A model generated the notes under the pieces. That model made no database searches. It saw only the letters and a program-made list of their open reading frames with translations, and was not told the DNA's origin. The position numbers and the translations under genes are program-made. Source: Actinobacteria bacterium OV320 (lineage in GTDB: Bacteria > Actinomycetota > Actinomycetes > Streptomycetales > Streptomycetaceae). Taken from it: a DNA stretch of 64,000 nt. The DNA is taken from the NCBI GenBank assembly GCA_001298545.1, contig LJCX01000024.1:434001-498000 (forward strand), in the 5' to 3' direction. Each line of letters begins with the position of its first letter. Position 1 is the stretch's first letter. This document shows positions 1 to 9,038 of the stretch, piece by piece.

Positions 1-169
1 CTTCGCGACGCTCTTCCAGAACCTTGTTGATGTTCGGAAGGAGCTTCTTGCCCAGGACGAAGAACACGATCGCGAACGCGATCAGACCGATGACGAGCTC
101 GGGGATCTCCGGGATCAGAGGATTCTGGGCCTCCTCCTCAGCCGCGATTTGCAGCAAGGGCGAGATCAC
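1..169 (-). CDS. atpF: ATP synthase Fo subunit b, N-terminal part (3' end beyond the window)
   Basis: Subunit b forms the peripheral stalk that holds the F1 head against the membrane rotor. Only the first 56 residues are here. They show a short polar leader, one hydrophobic segment at about residues 24-40 and then a basic, helix-forming stretch (KKLLP...), as expected for the membrane anchor and start of the long stalk helix. The GTG start at 169 follows GGAAGGAA with a 5-nt spacer; the ATG two bases upstream is immediately followed by a stop in its frame. It lies 42 bp downstream of atpE in the same direction, so it belongs to the atp operon. Confidence 0.9.
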   Translation of the reverse strand, partial: MISPLLQIAAEEEAQNPLIPEIPELVIGLIAFAIVFFVLGKKLLPNINKVLEERRE

Positions 170-211
170 ATCAGTTCCTTCCGTGGAATTCTCTCGTCGG
201 CGTAGACCGGA

Positions 212-475
<264 letters not shown>

Positions 476-531
476 TTACACAGGCCGGTGGGGGTTGGCC
501 ACCGGAAGTTCAGGGGATGTTGATCAGGTGC

Positions 532-1341
532 TCAGTGGTGCTTGGCGAGCGCGCCCTGGATGTAGCTGCAGGACAGGAGGATGAAGACGTAGGCCTGAAG
601 GGCCTGGATGAACAGCTCGAAGACCGTCATCACGATGACCATCAGGAACGAGACCGCCGAGTAGGCGATGCCGATGCCGTTGAGCAGGTACCAGGTCCCG
701 ATCGTGAAGATCAGGATCAGGACGTGCCCGGCGAACATGTTGGCGAAGAGCCGGACGGCGTGGGTGAACGGCCGGATGAACACGTTCGACAGGAACTCGA
801 AGAACATGACCATCGGGAACACCGGGCCGAGCGACGGGTCGTAGCCCGTGATGTTCTTCCAACCACCGATGAAACCGTGGCGCTTGAACGTCACGCTCAT
901 CCACACGATGTAGACGAGAGCCGCGAGACCGACCGGGAACGCGATGACCGCGGTGGCCGGGAACTGCGCGATCGGGACGATCGACCACAGGTTCATGATC
1001 CAGATGAAGAAGAACAGCGAGAACATCAGCGGGACGTACTTCTCGCCCTCGCGCTTGCCGATCGTCTCGTAGACGACGCCACGACGGACGAAGTCGTAAC
1101 CCGCCTCGCCGACCATCTGGAGCTTGCCGGGGATCAGCTTCGGCTTGTTGAAGGCCGCCCAGAAGAATCCGATGACGATGACGGTACTCACCAGCGAGAG
1201 CAGCATCGGCTTGTTGAATTCGATGCCGCCGACGGTGAAGAGCGGTTCGAAGAGGAACGAGTGCAGGCCGGGGGTCGGGAAACCGCACCCGTCGAAAATA
1301 TGACAGTCGGTCTCGAAGGCGAGCGTCTTGGCGTTACTCAC
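532..1341 (-). CDS. atpB: ATP synthase Fo subunit a
   Basis: Subunit a (269 residues) provides the proton half-channels next to the c-ring. Several membrane helices are visible, and the essential arginine of the family is Arg197 in the motif RLFANMFAGH. The frame is open to an ATG at 1377, but the GTG at 1341 is preferred because GAAGGAG lies 6 nt before it and the resulting N-terminus (MSNAKTLAFE) gives the usual length. It follows the atpI-like gene and precedes atpE. Confidence 0.94.
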   Translation of the reverse strand: MSNAKTLAFETDCHIFDGCGFPTPGLHSFLFEPLFTVGGIEFNKPMLLSLVSTVIVIGFFWAAFNKPKLIPGKLQMVGEAGYDFVRRGVVYETIGKREGEKYVPLMFSLFFFIWIMNLWSIVPIAQFPATAVIAFPVGLAALVYIVWMSVTFKRHGFIGGWKNITGYDPSLGPVFPMVMFFEFLSNVFIRPFTHAVRLFANMFAGHVLILIFTIGTWYLLNGIGIAYSAVSFLMVIVMTVFELFIQALQAYVFILLSCSYIQGALAKHH

Positions 1342-1563
1342 CGCGAGCTCCTTCAGCGTGGCGCATGGGTACGGCAACCTCGATGTGTCGGCGCGGCCTG
1401 CGACCGCGGGACGGCACTGGACTGGACTTGCGGATGTGGGGGCGGCTACTGGGCTCCGAACCGTGAGACGTCACAGGCTCGACTGCCGCCCGCGCCAGCT
1501 CTGCCGCAGTTGTGGCGAGACCATAGCAAAAGAGCGGAAGTCCCTTTACACCGGCCCTACAGG

Positions 1564-1977
1564 TCACGACGACGCCCGAGCGGAATCCGGCTCGACGTAG
1601 AGGACCTTGGCCTTCATGTGCGAGACCACCTGGGCGGCGATCCACACCAGGGTGGCCGCCAGCAGCGTGAAGGCGAAGCATTTCGGGTTGAAGACCGAGG
1701 TCCCCTTGAACATGATCAGCACGATCATCAGCAGCAGGATCTGGGTGGTGTAGAGCAGCAGTCCCATCGACTGGAACAGATGGGGAAGCTGGCGCGCGGT
1801 GCGCAGCAGCACCACCAGACCGCCACCCATGAACAGCAGGACGAGAGCCGCACCGAACACGGCGCCGAGCGCTCCCTTGCCGCCGGCAACGGCGGCACTC
1901 ACCGCGACTCCCGCCACACCCGCGGTTGCGGTGGGCAGGGCACAGTGCAGGAGTGTTCGTACGTCGTTGGACTGCAT
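1564..1977 (-). CDS. atpI: ATP synthase protein I-like small membrane protein
   Basis: A 137-residue protein with four hydrophobic segments (about 14-33, 38-60, 73-90 and 99-118) and a short polar tail. By position (first gene of the atp operon, directly ahead of atpB), size and topology it is the AtpI/UncI-type accessory protein, which in other bacteria helps assemble the c-ring. Sequence motifs of AtpI are weak, so the call leans on context. Start is the ATG at 1977. Confidence 0.75.
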   Translation of the reverse strand: MQSNDVRTLLHCALPTATAGVAGVAVSAAVAGGKGALGAVFGAALVLLFMGGGLVVLLRTARQLPHLFQSMGLLLYTTQILLLMIVLIMFKGTSVFNPKCFAFTLLAATLVWIAAQVVSHMKAKVLYVEPDSARASS

Positions 1978-2281
1978 GGCGGCAACTCCGCATTCAAGGG
2001 GGGCAGGGTGTCGTCATGGACGAGCGTAGTCCCGGCCCGAGGGGCGAGAGACCTCACGCCACCTCACTCCAATGAACCGTCGTAGTGCGGTCCTTCGGCT
2101 CTGTCCGGGGGGTTCTCGTGAACCGTATCACAAACTATTTGATGAGGTCTTTACCTGGCAGGTGTGCCCGCTGTCACACATGAGAGTGACAGTGCGCGTC
2201 TGTGCGGAAACCGGGAGGGCTTGTCTGGTATTGGGGTGCTTTGCCCCACACCGGTTCTCCCACGACTTGGCAATGCTCTAG
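1978..2281. other. Intergenic region upstream of the atp operon and downstream of wecA
   Basis: About 300 bp between two minus-strand genes. It contains a lower-GC stretch near 2120-2160 that may hold the atp promoter, but no -35/-10 pair was convincing enough to mark. No conserved small gene was recognised. Confidence 0.5.
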
Positions 2282-3637
2282 TCAGATTCTTACCTTGGAG
2301 CTGCCCCGGCCACCGATCGCGGTGGCCCCGTTCGCCCCCGCCACCCCCACCGTCACAGGGCTCTGCGCGTCGACGGCGGCGGGCTGCTCGGCACCGGTCG
2401 GCCCGTACTGCCCGTCCGCCGCCTCCGCGTCCTGCGGCCGGGCCTCCTGCGCCTCGGCCGGCAGGCCGCCCCGGCGCCGGTAACGCGGCGGCACGAAGGC
2501 CTCGGCCCAGCGCGGGGTGCGCGGCCGGAAGCGCGGCAGCAGGAGCAGCGCCAGACCGATCGCACTGAGGATCACGACGCCGAGGACGATCCACATGGAA
2601 GCCGCGTTGACGGAGTAGGTGAGCGCGCCGAACGCGATCAGCGCGGACCAGAAGTACATGATCAGCACCGCGCGGCTGTGCGAGTGGCCGATCTCCAGCA
2701 GCCGGTGGTGCAGATGCCCCCGGTCCGCGGCGAACGGCGACTGACCGCGCCAGGTACGGCGCACGATCGCCAGGATCAGGTCGGCCGCCGGGATCGCGAT
2801 GATCGTCAGCGGCATCAGCAGCGGGATGTAGACCGGCACCATCTGGTGCACCGCGTTGCGCTCGGAACCGGAGAACAGCCGCATGATGTCCGGGTCGACC
2901 TGCCCCGTGACGGAGATCGCGCCCGCCGCCAGCACCAGCCCGATCAGCATCGAGCCGGAGTCGCCCATGAAGATCCGCGCGGGATGCATGTTGTGCGGCA
3001 GGAAGCCCAGGCACATGCCCATCAGGATCGCCGCGAAGAGCGTCGCCGGGGCGGCGGCCTCGATGCCGTACGAGTACCAGATGCGGTAGGCGTACATGAA
3101 GAAGGCCGCCGAGGCGATGCACACCATGCCCGCCGCCAGGCCGTCGAGGCCGTCCACGAAGTTGACCGCGTTGATCGTGATGACCACCAGCGCGACCGTC
3201 AGCAGGGTGCCCTGCCACTGGGTCAGCGCGACCGTGCCGACCAGCGGCACCGGCAGCCACAGGATCGTCAGACCCTGCATGACCATGACGCCGGCGGCGA
3301 TCATCTGGCCGCCCAGCTTGATCAGGGCGTCGATCTCGAACTTGTCGTCCAGGACGCCGATCAGCCAGATCAGCGCGGCCCCCGAGAGCAGGGCGCGCGG
3401 CTCGTTCGACTTCTCGAAGACCTCGTTGAGGTTGGTGAGATGGTCGGCGACCAGCAGACCGGCGCACAGGCCGAAGAACATGGCGATCCCGCCGAGCCGC
3501 GGAGTGGGTTCCCGGTGCACGTCACGGGCCCTGATCTCCGGCATCGCTCCGGCCACGATCGCGAACTTCCGTACCGGCCCTGTCAGCAGATACGTCACCG
3601 CGGCCGTGATGCAGAGCGTCAGCAGGTATTCACGCAC
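2282..3637 (-). CDS. wecA: MraY/WecA-family undecaprenyl-phosphate sugar-1-phosphate transferase
   Basis: A 451-residue integral membrane enzyme of the polyprenyl-phosphate N-acetylhexosamine-1-phosphate transferase family. It starts lipid-linked synthesis of wall glycopolymers by moving GlcNAc-1-P (probably) onto undecaprenyl phosphate. About ten membrane segments are visible. The family's acidic motifs are present: GVLDDKFE for the first Asp pair and NFVDGLDGLAAG for the metal/nucleophile loop, plus the N-terminal signature PTPRLGGIAMF. The C-terminal 80 residues are polar and low in complexity. The GTG at 3637 was chosen because it places the first helix at the N-terminus and has a purine-rich site upstream. 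Substrate sugar is inferred from the family. Confidence 0.85.
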   Translation of the reverse strand: MREYLLTLCITAAVTYLLTGPVRKFAIVAGAMPEIRARDVHREPTPRLGGIAMFFGLCAGLLVADHLTNLNEVFEKSNEPRALLSGAALIWLIGVLDDKFEIDALIKLGGQMIAAGVMVMQGLTILWLPVPLVGTVALTQWQGTLLTVALVVITINAVNFVDGLDGLAAGMVCIASAAFFMYAYRIWYSYGIEAAAPATLFAAILMGMCLGFLPHNMHPARIFMGDSGSMLIGLVLAAGAISVTGQVDPDIMRLFSGSERNAVHQMVPVYIPLLMPLTIIAIPAADLILAIVRRTWRGQSPFAADRGHLHHRLLEIGHSHSRAVLIMYFWSALIAFGALTYSVNAASMWIVLGVVILSAIGLALLLLPRFRPRTPRWAEAFVPPRYRRRGGLPAEAQEARPQDAEAADGQYGPTGAEQPAAVDAQSPVTVGVAGANGATAIGGRGSSKVRI

Positions 3638-3811
3638 GGGCTTCCCCACAGGTCTCGCTGGCCATCTCAGTCCCACACCCTAGCGATCGACTACCGCACG
3701 GCGCATATGTGTAAGGACAACCGGGTAGTGACGATGGTTTCACGTGAGGCTGTGCGCGGGGACGCACGGGGGGTGCGCAGGAGGGCGTGTACGCGAGTCG
3801 CCTACCCCGTT

Positions 3812-5074
3812 TCAGCCCGGATACGGCGGGAACGCCAGCGCCAGCTCGCGCACCTCCTCACGGGCCTTCCTGCTCTCGACCTCGTCCCGCAACCCCCCCG
3901 CCAGCAGTGCCGCGATCCGCCCCATCTGCTCCTCCCCCATGCCCTGCGTGGTCAGCGCCGCGGTACCCAGGCGCAGGCCACGGGCGTGCGAGGCGACGAC
4001 ATCGGTGCCCGAGACATGCGGGAGGGGACAGCAGTCCAGCACCATCCCGGCGGCCGCGAGCAGCCCGCGCGCGGTGCGCCCGTCGACACCGAGCGGTGCC
4101 GGGTCGACGGTGATGAGGTGGGTGTCGGTCCCGCCGGTGGTGACGGTCAGTCCCTCCCCCTCCAGGGCCGCCGCGAGAACCCTCGCATTGGCGACCACCT
4201 GATGGGCGTACACGCCGAACGCCGGGGTTGCCGCCTCGCCGAACGCGACCGCCTTCGCCGCGATCGTGTGCATCTGCGCGCCGCCCTGGGTGAACGGGAA
4301 GACCGCCCGGTCCACCCGCTCGGCGAGCTCACCGCCGCACAGGAGCATCCCGCCGCGCGGCCCGCGCAGCACCTTGTGCGTGGTCGCGCAGACGATGTCC
4401 GCGTACGGCACCGGACTGGGCGCCGCTCCCCCGGCGACGAGCCCGATGGGATGGGCGGCGTCGGCGATCAGATAGGCGCCCGTCTCGTCGGCGACCTCGC
4501 GGAAGATGGGATAGTCGATGTGGCGGGGGTAGGAGGTGGACCCGCACACGATCGCCTTGGGCCGGTGCCCCCGGGCCAGCGTGCGGACCTGCTCGTGATC
4601 GACGAGCCCGGTCTCCGCGTCCACCCCGTAGGGGATGAAGTCGAACCAGCGGCCGGAGAAGTTGGCCGGCGACCCGTGCGTGAGATGGCCGCCGTCGGGC
4701 AGACCCAGCGCCAGGACGGTGTCGCCGGGCCGGAGCACGGCGGCGTAGGCCGCCAGCATCGCCGAGGAACCCGAGTGGGCCTGCACGTTGGCGTGTTCGG
4801 CGCCGAACAGCGTCCTGGCCCGGTCCACGGCGATCCGCTCGGCGAGGTCGACGATCTCGCAGCCGCCGTGGTGCCGGGCCCCCGGGTAGCCCTCCGCGTA
4901 CTTGTTGGCCAGCGGCGAGCCGAGCGCGGCCAGCACGGCGGGCGAGGTGAAGTTCTCGGCGGCGATCAACTGGAGCGTCGACGCCTGCCGCTCCGCTTCC
5001 CCGAGCAGGATCTCGGCCAGCTCGGGGTCCTGCCGGCGCAGGACGTCGGCCTCGGGGACATGGGTGACCGACAT
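3812..5074 (-). CDS. glyA: Serine hydroxymethyltransferase
   Basis: PLP enzyme (420 residues) that interconverts serine plus tetrahydrofolate with glycine plus methylene-tetrahydrofolate. The N-terminal signature LQLIAAENFTS and NKYAEGYPG is present, the ring-stacking DAAHPIGL follows, and the PLP lysine is Lys234 in CATTHKVLRGPRGG. The open frame extends to 5230, but the ATG at 5074 starts the family-conserved part. DAAH and AAENFTS differ slightly from the commonest versions (DMAH, ASENF), so this may be the second SHMT-type paralogue found next to wecA in streptomycetes rather than the only glycine enzyme. Confidence 0.92.
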   Translation of the reverse strand: MSVTHVPEADVLRRQDPELAEILLGEAERQASTLQLIAAENFTSPAVLAALGSPLANKYAEGYPGARHHGGCEIVDLAERIAVDRARTLFGAEHANVQAHSGSSAMLAAYAAVLRPGDTVLALGLPDGGHLTHGSPANFSGRWFDFIPYGVDAETGLVDHEQVRTLARGHRPKAIVCGSTSYPRHIDYPIFREVADETGAYLIADAAHPIGLVAGGAAPSPVPYADIVCATTHKVLRGPRGGMLLCGGELAERVDRAVFPFTQGGAQMHTIAAKAVAFGEAATPAFGVYAHQVVANARVLAAALEGEGLTVTTGGTDTHLITVDPAPLGVDGRTARGLLAAAGMVLDCCPLPHVSGTDVVASHARGLRLGTAALTTQGMGEEQMGRIAALLAGGLRDEVESRKAREEVRELALAFPPYPG

Positions 5075-5210
5075 GGTGCGCTCCGGGCGTCGACGGTGAC
5101 GTACGTCCAATGTAGGCCCGGGCTCGGGGGCGCGCGCGGCCGCTGGGCCCTCGCGCGAACCCCGGTGAGAGCGGTGCCGACCGGAGCCCGGTCCTCGACG
5201 CCTGCCGCCT

Positions 5211-5888
5211 TCAGGCGCGTGCGGGCACACCGGTGAGGGCGGTGACCACCGGATCCAGGGCCTGGTGTATCTCGTCGCCGATCGAGCGGAAGAACGGCAG
5301 GGGTGCCCCGTACGGGTCGTAGACCTCGTCCGCCTCGAGGGTCGGGGCGAGAAGCCACCCGCGTAGCGCCGCCGCCGCGCGGACCAGGGCCCGGGCGCGC
5401 ATCACCACGCCTTCGTCCAGCGGCGGCAGGGTGGCGGGGTCGATGGCGTTCACCAGGCGGGTGAACTCCTTCAGGGTGAAGGTGCGCAGGCCCGCCGAGT
5501 GGCCCATGGAGATGACCTGGGCGCGGTGGTCGCGGGTCGCCGTCAGGACCAGGTCGGCCATGATGACGTGCTCGTCGAGGAGCTCGCGGCCGGTGAACCC
5601 GGAGGCGTCCGCGCCGAAGTCGGCCAGCACGGTCTCCGCGTTGGCCTCCATGGACGCGCCCTCATGACCCCAGGTGCCCGCGCTCTCCACGATCAGCCCG
5701 CGGCCCAGCACCCCGAGCCGCTGCGACACGAAATGCCGGGTCAGCCGCTCGGTGATCGGCGAGCGGCAGACGTTGCCGGTGCTGACGTGGAGGATGCGGA
5801 AGCTGTCGCGCGGAAACCCGAACGTCGTCGTCTGTTCCGCGGCACGTTCCCCGTTGCCTATGCCACGCCCCGCGTCAGGGGCTGTCAA
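5211..5888 (-). CDS. Low-molecular-weight tyrosine/arginine phosphatase-like protein with Cys-to-Ser nucleophile change
   Basis: A 225-residue homologue of LMW phosphatases (PtpA, YwlE). The P-loop reads HVSTGNVCRSP, where active enzymes have C-x-G-N-x-C-R-S; the first, nucleophilic Cys is therefore Ser (codon AGC). The second Cys, the Arg and the late DP pair (EVYDPYGAP) are kept. There is an extra 20-residue N-terminus. The TTG at 5888 overlaps the stop of tsaC in a TTGA arrangement, implying translational coupling; no better start was seen. In Bacillus ywlE also lies beside ywlC, so context agrees with that family. Loss of the nucleophile predicts no classical phosphatase activity; binding or regulation is more likely. 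Confidence 0.85.
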   Translation of the reverse strand: MTAPDAGRGIGNGERAAEQTTTFGFPRDSFRILHVSTGNVCRSPITERLTRHFVSQRLGVLGRGLIVESAGTWGHEGASMEANAETVLADFGADASGFTGRELLDEHVIMADLVLTATRDHRAQVISMGHSAGLRTFTLKEFTRLVNAIDPATLPPLDEGVVMRARALVRAAAALRGWLLAPTLEADEVYDPYGAPLPFFRSIGDEIHQALDPVVTALTGVPARA

Positions 5889-6532
5889 TTCGCCACCTCG
5901 AGGTCGGGTACGACCTTGCGCAGCTCGTCCGCGGAGATCGCGCCCGCACGCAGCAGCAGCGGCACCTCTCGGCTGACGTCGACGATCGAGGAGGGGACGT
6001 TGCCGGGGGTCGGGCCGCCGTCGAGGTAGACGGAGACGGAGTCGCCGAGCATCTCCTGGGCGTAGTCGCAGTTCTCCGGCGCCGGGTGCCCGGTGAGGTT
6101 CGCCGACGACACCGCCATCGGACCGACCTCCGTCAGCAGTTCGATGGCGACCGGGTGCAGCGGCATACGGACGGCGACCGTGCCGCGGGTGTCGCCCAGG
6201 TCCCACTGGAGGGACGGCTGGTGCTTGGCGACGAGCGTCAGCGCGCCCGGCCAGAACGCGTCGACCAGTTCCCAGGCCATCTCGGAGAAGTCCGTGACGA
6301 GCCCGTGCAGCGTGTTCGGGGAGCCGATGAGGACAGGGGTGGGCATGTTGCGGCCCCGGCCCTTGGCCGCCAGCAGGTCGGCGACGGCCTCCGAGGAGAA
6401 CGCGTCGGCGCCGATGCCGTACACCGTGTCGGTCGGGAGGACCACGAGCTCGCCACGGCGGACGGCCGACGCGGCCTCGCGCAGACCGGTCACGCGGTCG
6501 GTCGCGTCGTTGGTGTCGTATCGCCGTGCCAT
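5885..6532 (-). CDS. tsaC: Threonylcarbamoyl-AMP synthase (TsaC/Sua5/YrdC domain)
   Basis: Makes threonylcarbamoyl-AMP from threonine, bicarbonate and ATP for the t6A modification of ANN-decoding tRNAs. The 215-residue protein carries the YrdC fold with the signature VVLPTDTVYGIGADA near residue 30, KGRGRNMPTPVLI and SSANLTGHPAP. It lacks the extra C-terminal Sua5 domain, so the TsaC short form fits better. ATG start at 6532. It is followed with overlap by the phosphatase-like gene and preceded by prmC in one operon. Confidence 0.94.
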   Translation of the reverse strand: MARRYDTNDATDRVTGLREAASAVRRGELVVLPTDTVYGIGADAFSSEAVADLLAAKGRGRNMPTPVLIGSPNTLHGLVTDFSEMAWELVDAFWPGALTLVAKHQPSLQWDLGDTRGTVAVRMPLHPVAIELLTEVGPMAVSSANLTGHPAPENCDYAQEMLGDSVSVYLDGGPTPGNVPSSIVDVSREVPLLLRAGAISADELRKVVPDLEVAN

Positions 6533-6585
6533 CTAGCGGGCCTCCTCGTACACGTACTGCTGCGGGTCGAAAGTGTGGGGGGTGC

Positions 6586-7431
6586 TCACGGCGTCGCCCG
6601 GCGGGCGGTCGCGAAACGCGGGCGCTTGTTGAGGTCGGGGTGGTCGGCCGCGTCGGCCCAGCCCCGCTCCTCGGTGAAGATCCACGGCACCTGGCCGCCC
6701 TGGGTGTCGGCGTGCTCGATGACCACGACACCGCCGGGACGCAGCAGCCGGTGCGCGGTGCGCTCGATGCCGCGGATCAGGTCGAGGCCGTCCTCCCCCG
6801 AGAACAGGGCGAGTTCGGGGTCGTAGTCGCGCGCCTCGGGCGCCACGTACTCCCATTCGGTGAGCGGGATGTACGGAGGGTTGGAGATGACCAGGTCGAC
6901 CTGGCCGTCGAGGTCACGGAAGGCGTCCAGGGCGTCTCCCTGACGCAGGTCGACCCTGGACCCCTCCATGTTCTTGCGCGTCCAGCGCAGGGCGTCCTCG
7001 GACAGCTCCACGGCGTGCACACGCGAGCGCGGCACCTCCTGGGCGAGGGCGAGCGCGATGGCGCCGCTGCCGGTGCACAGGTCGACGATGCGGGGCTCGA
7101 CGACGTCCATGGCGCGTACCGCGTCTATGGCCCAGCCGACCACGGACTCGGTCTCGGGGCGCGGTACGAAGACTCCGGGGCCGACCTGGAGCTCCAGGTA
7201 CCGGAAGAAGGCCCGCCCGGTGATGTGCTGGAGCGGCTCGCGCTGCTCCCGCCGGGCGATGGTCTCCCAGTAGCGGGCGTCGAAGTCGGAGTTCTTCACG
7301 GAGTGGAGTTCACCGCGCTTCACGCCGTGCACGAACGCGGCGAGCTCCTCCGCGTCGTTGCGCGGCGAGGGCACGCCGGCGTCGGCCAGCCGCTGGGTGG
7401 CCTGGGCCACCTCTGCGAGCAGCAGGTTCAC
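6586..7431 (-). CDS. prmC: Peptide chain release factor N5-glutamine methyltransferase
   Basis: SAM-dependent enzyme that methylates the Gln of the GGQ motif of release factors. The 281-residue protein has an N-terminal helical domain, VFVPRPETE, the SAM site DLCTGSGAIALALA and the amide-methylating signature SNPPYIP. It lies just downstream of prfA, its substrate gene, on the same strand (47 bp apart), which is the standard bacterial pairing. Start ATG at 7431. Confidence 0.96.
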   Translation of the reverse strand: MNLLLAEVAQATQRLADAGVPSPRNDAEELAAFVHGVKRGELHSVKNSDFDARYWETIARREQREPLQHITGRAFFRYLELQVGPGVFVPRPETESVVGWAIDAVRAMDVVEPRIVDLCTGSGAIALALAQEVPRSRVHAVELSEDALRWTRKNMEGSRVDLRQGDALDAFRDLDGQVDLVISNPPYIPLTEWEYVAPEARDYDPELALFSGEDGLDLIRGIERTAHRLLRPGGVVVIEHADTQGGQVPWIFTEERGWADAADHPDLNKRPRFATARRATP

Positions 7432-7478
7432 GCAAGTCCTCCGTGTCGTACTCGTCGTGCGTACGTCCTACAACGCGC

Positions 7479-8555
7479 TTACGCGGCTGCGAGCTTGGCG
7501 GCCGAGTCCGCGTCGACGCAGGCCTGGATCACCGCGTCGAGGTCGCCGTCCAGGACCTGGTCCAGGTTGTACGACTTGAATCCGACGCGGTGGTCCGAGA
7601 TGCGGTTCTCCGGGAAGTTGTACGTGCGGATCTTCTCGGAGCGGTCGACGGTGCGGACCTGGCTGCGGCGGGCGTCGGCGGCCTCCCGCTCCGCTTCCTC
7701 CTGCGCCGCTGCGAGCAGCCTGGAGCGCAGGATACGCATCGCCTGCTCCTTGTTCTGCAACTGGCTCTTCTCGTTCTGGCAGGAGGCGACGACTCCGGTG
7801 GGAATGTGCGTGATGCGCACGGCGGAGTCGGTGGTGTTGACGGACTGCCCGCCGGGTCCGGAGGACCGGTAGACGTCGATGCGGAGGTCGTTCGCGTTGA
7901 TCTCGACGTCGACCTCCTCGGCCTCGGGCGTCACGAGCACACCGGCGGCGGAGGTGTGGATCCGGCCCTGGGACTCGGTCGCGGGGACCCGCTGCACCCG
8001 GTGCACGCCGCCTTCGTACTTCATCCGCGCCCAGACGCCCTGACCGGGCTCGGTGGCGCCCTGTCCGCCCTTGGTCTTCACCGCGACCTGGACGTCCTTG
8101 TAGCCGCCCAGCTCGGACTCGGTCGCGTCGATGATCTCGGTCTTCCAGCCGACGCGCTCGGCGTACCGCAGGTACATGCGCAGCAGGTCACCGGCGAACA
8201 GGGCCGACTCGTCGCCGCCCGCGCCCGCCTTGATCTCGAGGATGACGTCCTTGTCGTCGGACGGGTCCCGGGGCACGAGCAGCAGCCGCAGCTTCTCCGT
8301 GAGCTCCTCGCGCTGCTTCTCCAGCTCCTTGACCTCGGCGGCGAAGTCCGGGTCGGCGGAGGCGAACTCGCGCGCGGTCTCGACATCGTCGCCGGTCTGC
8401 TTCCAGGAGCGGTACGTGCCGACGATGGGCGTCAGCTCGGCGTAGCGCTTGTTCAGCTTGCGCGCGTTGGCCTGGTCGGAGTGGACCGACGGATCGGCGA
8501 GCTTCTTCTCCAGGTCGGCGTGCTCTCCGAGCAGCTCCTCGACGGCCTCGAACAT
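7479..8555 (-). CDS. prfA: Peptide chain release factor 1
   Basis: RF1 (358 residues) ends translation at UAA and UAG. The codon-reading PxT tripeptide is PAT at 191-193 and the peptidyl-transferase motif GGQ is at 235-237 ([10 protein letters not shown]). PxT separates it from RF2, which has SPF. The open frame continues upstream to 8837, but the ATG at 8555 (MFEAVEELL) is the family start and follows CAGGAGCG. Transcribed after rpmE and before prmC. Confidence 0.97.
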   Translation of the reverse strand: MFEAVEELLGEHADLEKKLADPSVHSDQANARKLNKRYAELTPIVGTYRSWKQTGDDVETAREFASADPDFAAEVKELEKQREELTEKLRLLLVPRDPSDDKDVILEIKAGAGGDESALFAGDLLRMYLRYAERVGWKTEIIDATESELGGYKDVQVAVKTKGGQGATEPGQGVWARMKYEGGVHRVQRVPATESQGRIHTSAAGVLVTPEAEEVDVEINANDLRIDVYRSSGPGGQSVNTTDSAVRITHIPTGVVASCQNEKSQLQNKEQAMRILRSRLLAAAQEEAEREAADARRSQVRTVDRSEKIRTYNFPENRISDHRVGFKSYNLDQVLDGDLDAVIQACVDADSAAKLAAA

Positions 8556-8664
8556 GATGCGCTCCTGAATGACGTGCGTGGGGGAAGGGCAAGCGACCAA
8601 AAACGCCGGTCCCGGCCGTGCCCCTGGGCGGGGACACTGCCGTGGACCGGCGAAGAGGGGCTCG

Positions 8665-8889
8665 CTACTTCGTGGAGCCGGCGGAAGCCTTGCCGAAGCG
8701 GGCCTCGAAGCGGGCCACACGGCCACCGGTGTCGAGGATCTTCTGCTTGCCCGTGTAGAACGGGTGGCACTCGGAGCAGACGTCGGCGCGGATGGAACCG
8801 CTCTCGATCGTGCTACGGGTGGTGAACGAGGCGCCACAGGTGCAGCTGACCTGCGTCTCGACGTACTCGGGGTGGATCTCGCGCTTCAA
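8665..8889 (-). CDS. rpmE: 50S ribosomal protein L31 (zinc-binding form)
   Basis: A 74-residue large-subunit protein. It has the four zinc-ligand cysteines of the C+ form: Cys16 and Cys18 (SCTCG) and Cys38 and Cys41 (CSECH). Streptomycetes also encode a C-minus paralogue used under zinc shortage; this one is the zinc-rich version. The start follows GAGACACC. It heads the prfA-prmC-tsaC series. Confidence 0.96.
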   Translation of the reverse strand: MKREIHPEYVETQVSCTCGASFTTRSTIESGSIRADVCSECHPFYTGKQKILDTGGRVARFEARFGKASAGSTK

Positions 8890-9038
8890 GGTGTCTCCTA
8901 GTTTCGGGAGGGCGCCGGGTCGTTGTCGCGGGACACGACCAACGTGAACCGGGGCCGACGTACCAGTCTGCCAGGACTGGCCGCATCCCCCAAAACCGGG
9001 GGGCGGGGGGATCTATTCCCCGGGGTGCGCGAAGGCCG

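Noticed and set aside
517..2085. Long plus-strand open frame opposite atpB and atpI
   Set aside because: Arg/Asp/Glu-rich text typical of the antisense of GC-rich genes; no family, and the minus strand holds clear atp genes.
2678..5236. An 852-codon plus-strand open frame
   Set aside because: It crosses wecA and glyA in antisense and has shadow composition; no domain or start context.
5885..6731. Phosphatase-like protein as a 506-residue fusion starting at 6731
   Set aside because: The upstream part is the antisense-phase reading of tsaC in another frame; the TTGA overlap start is much more likely.
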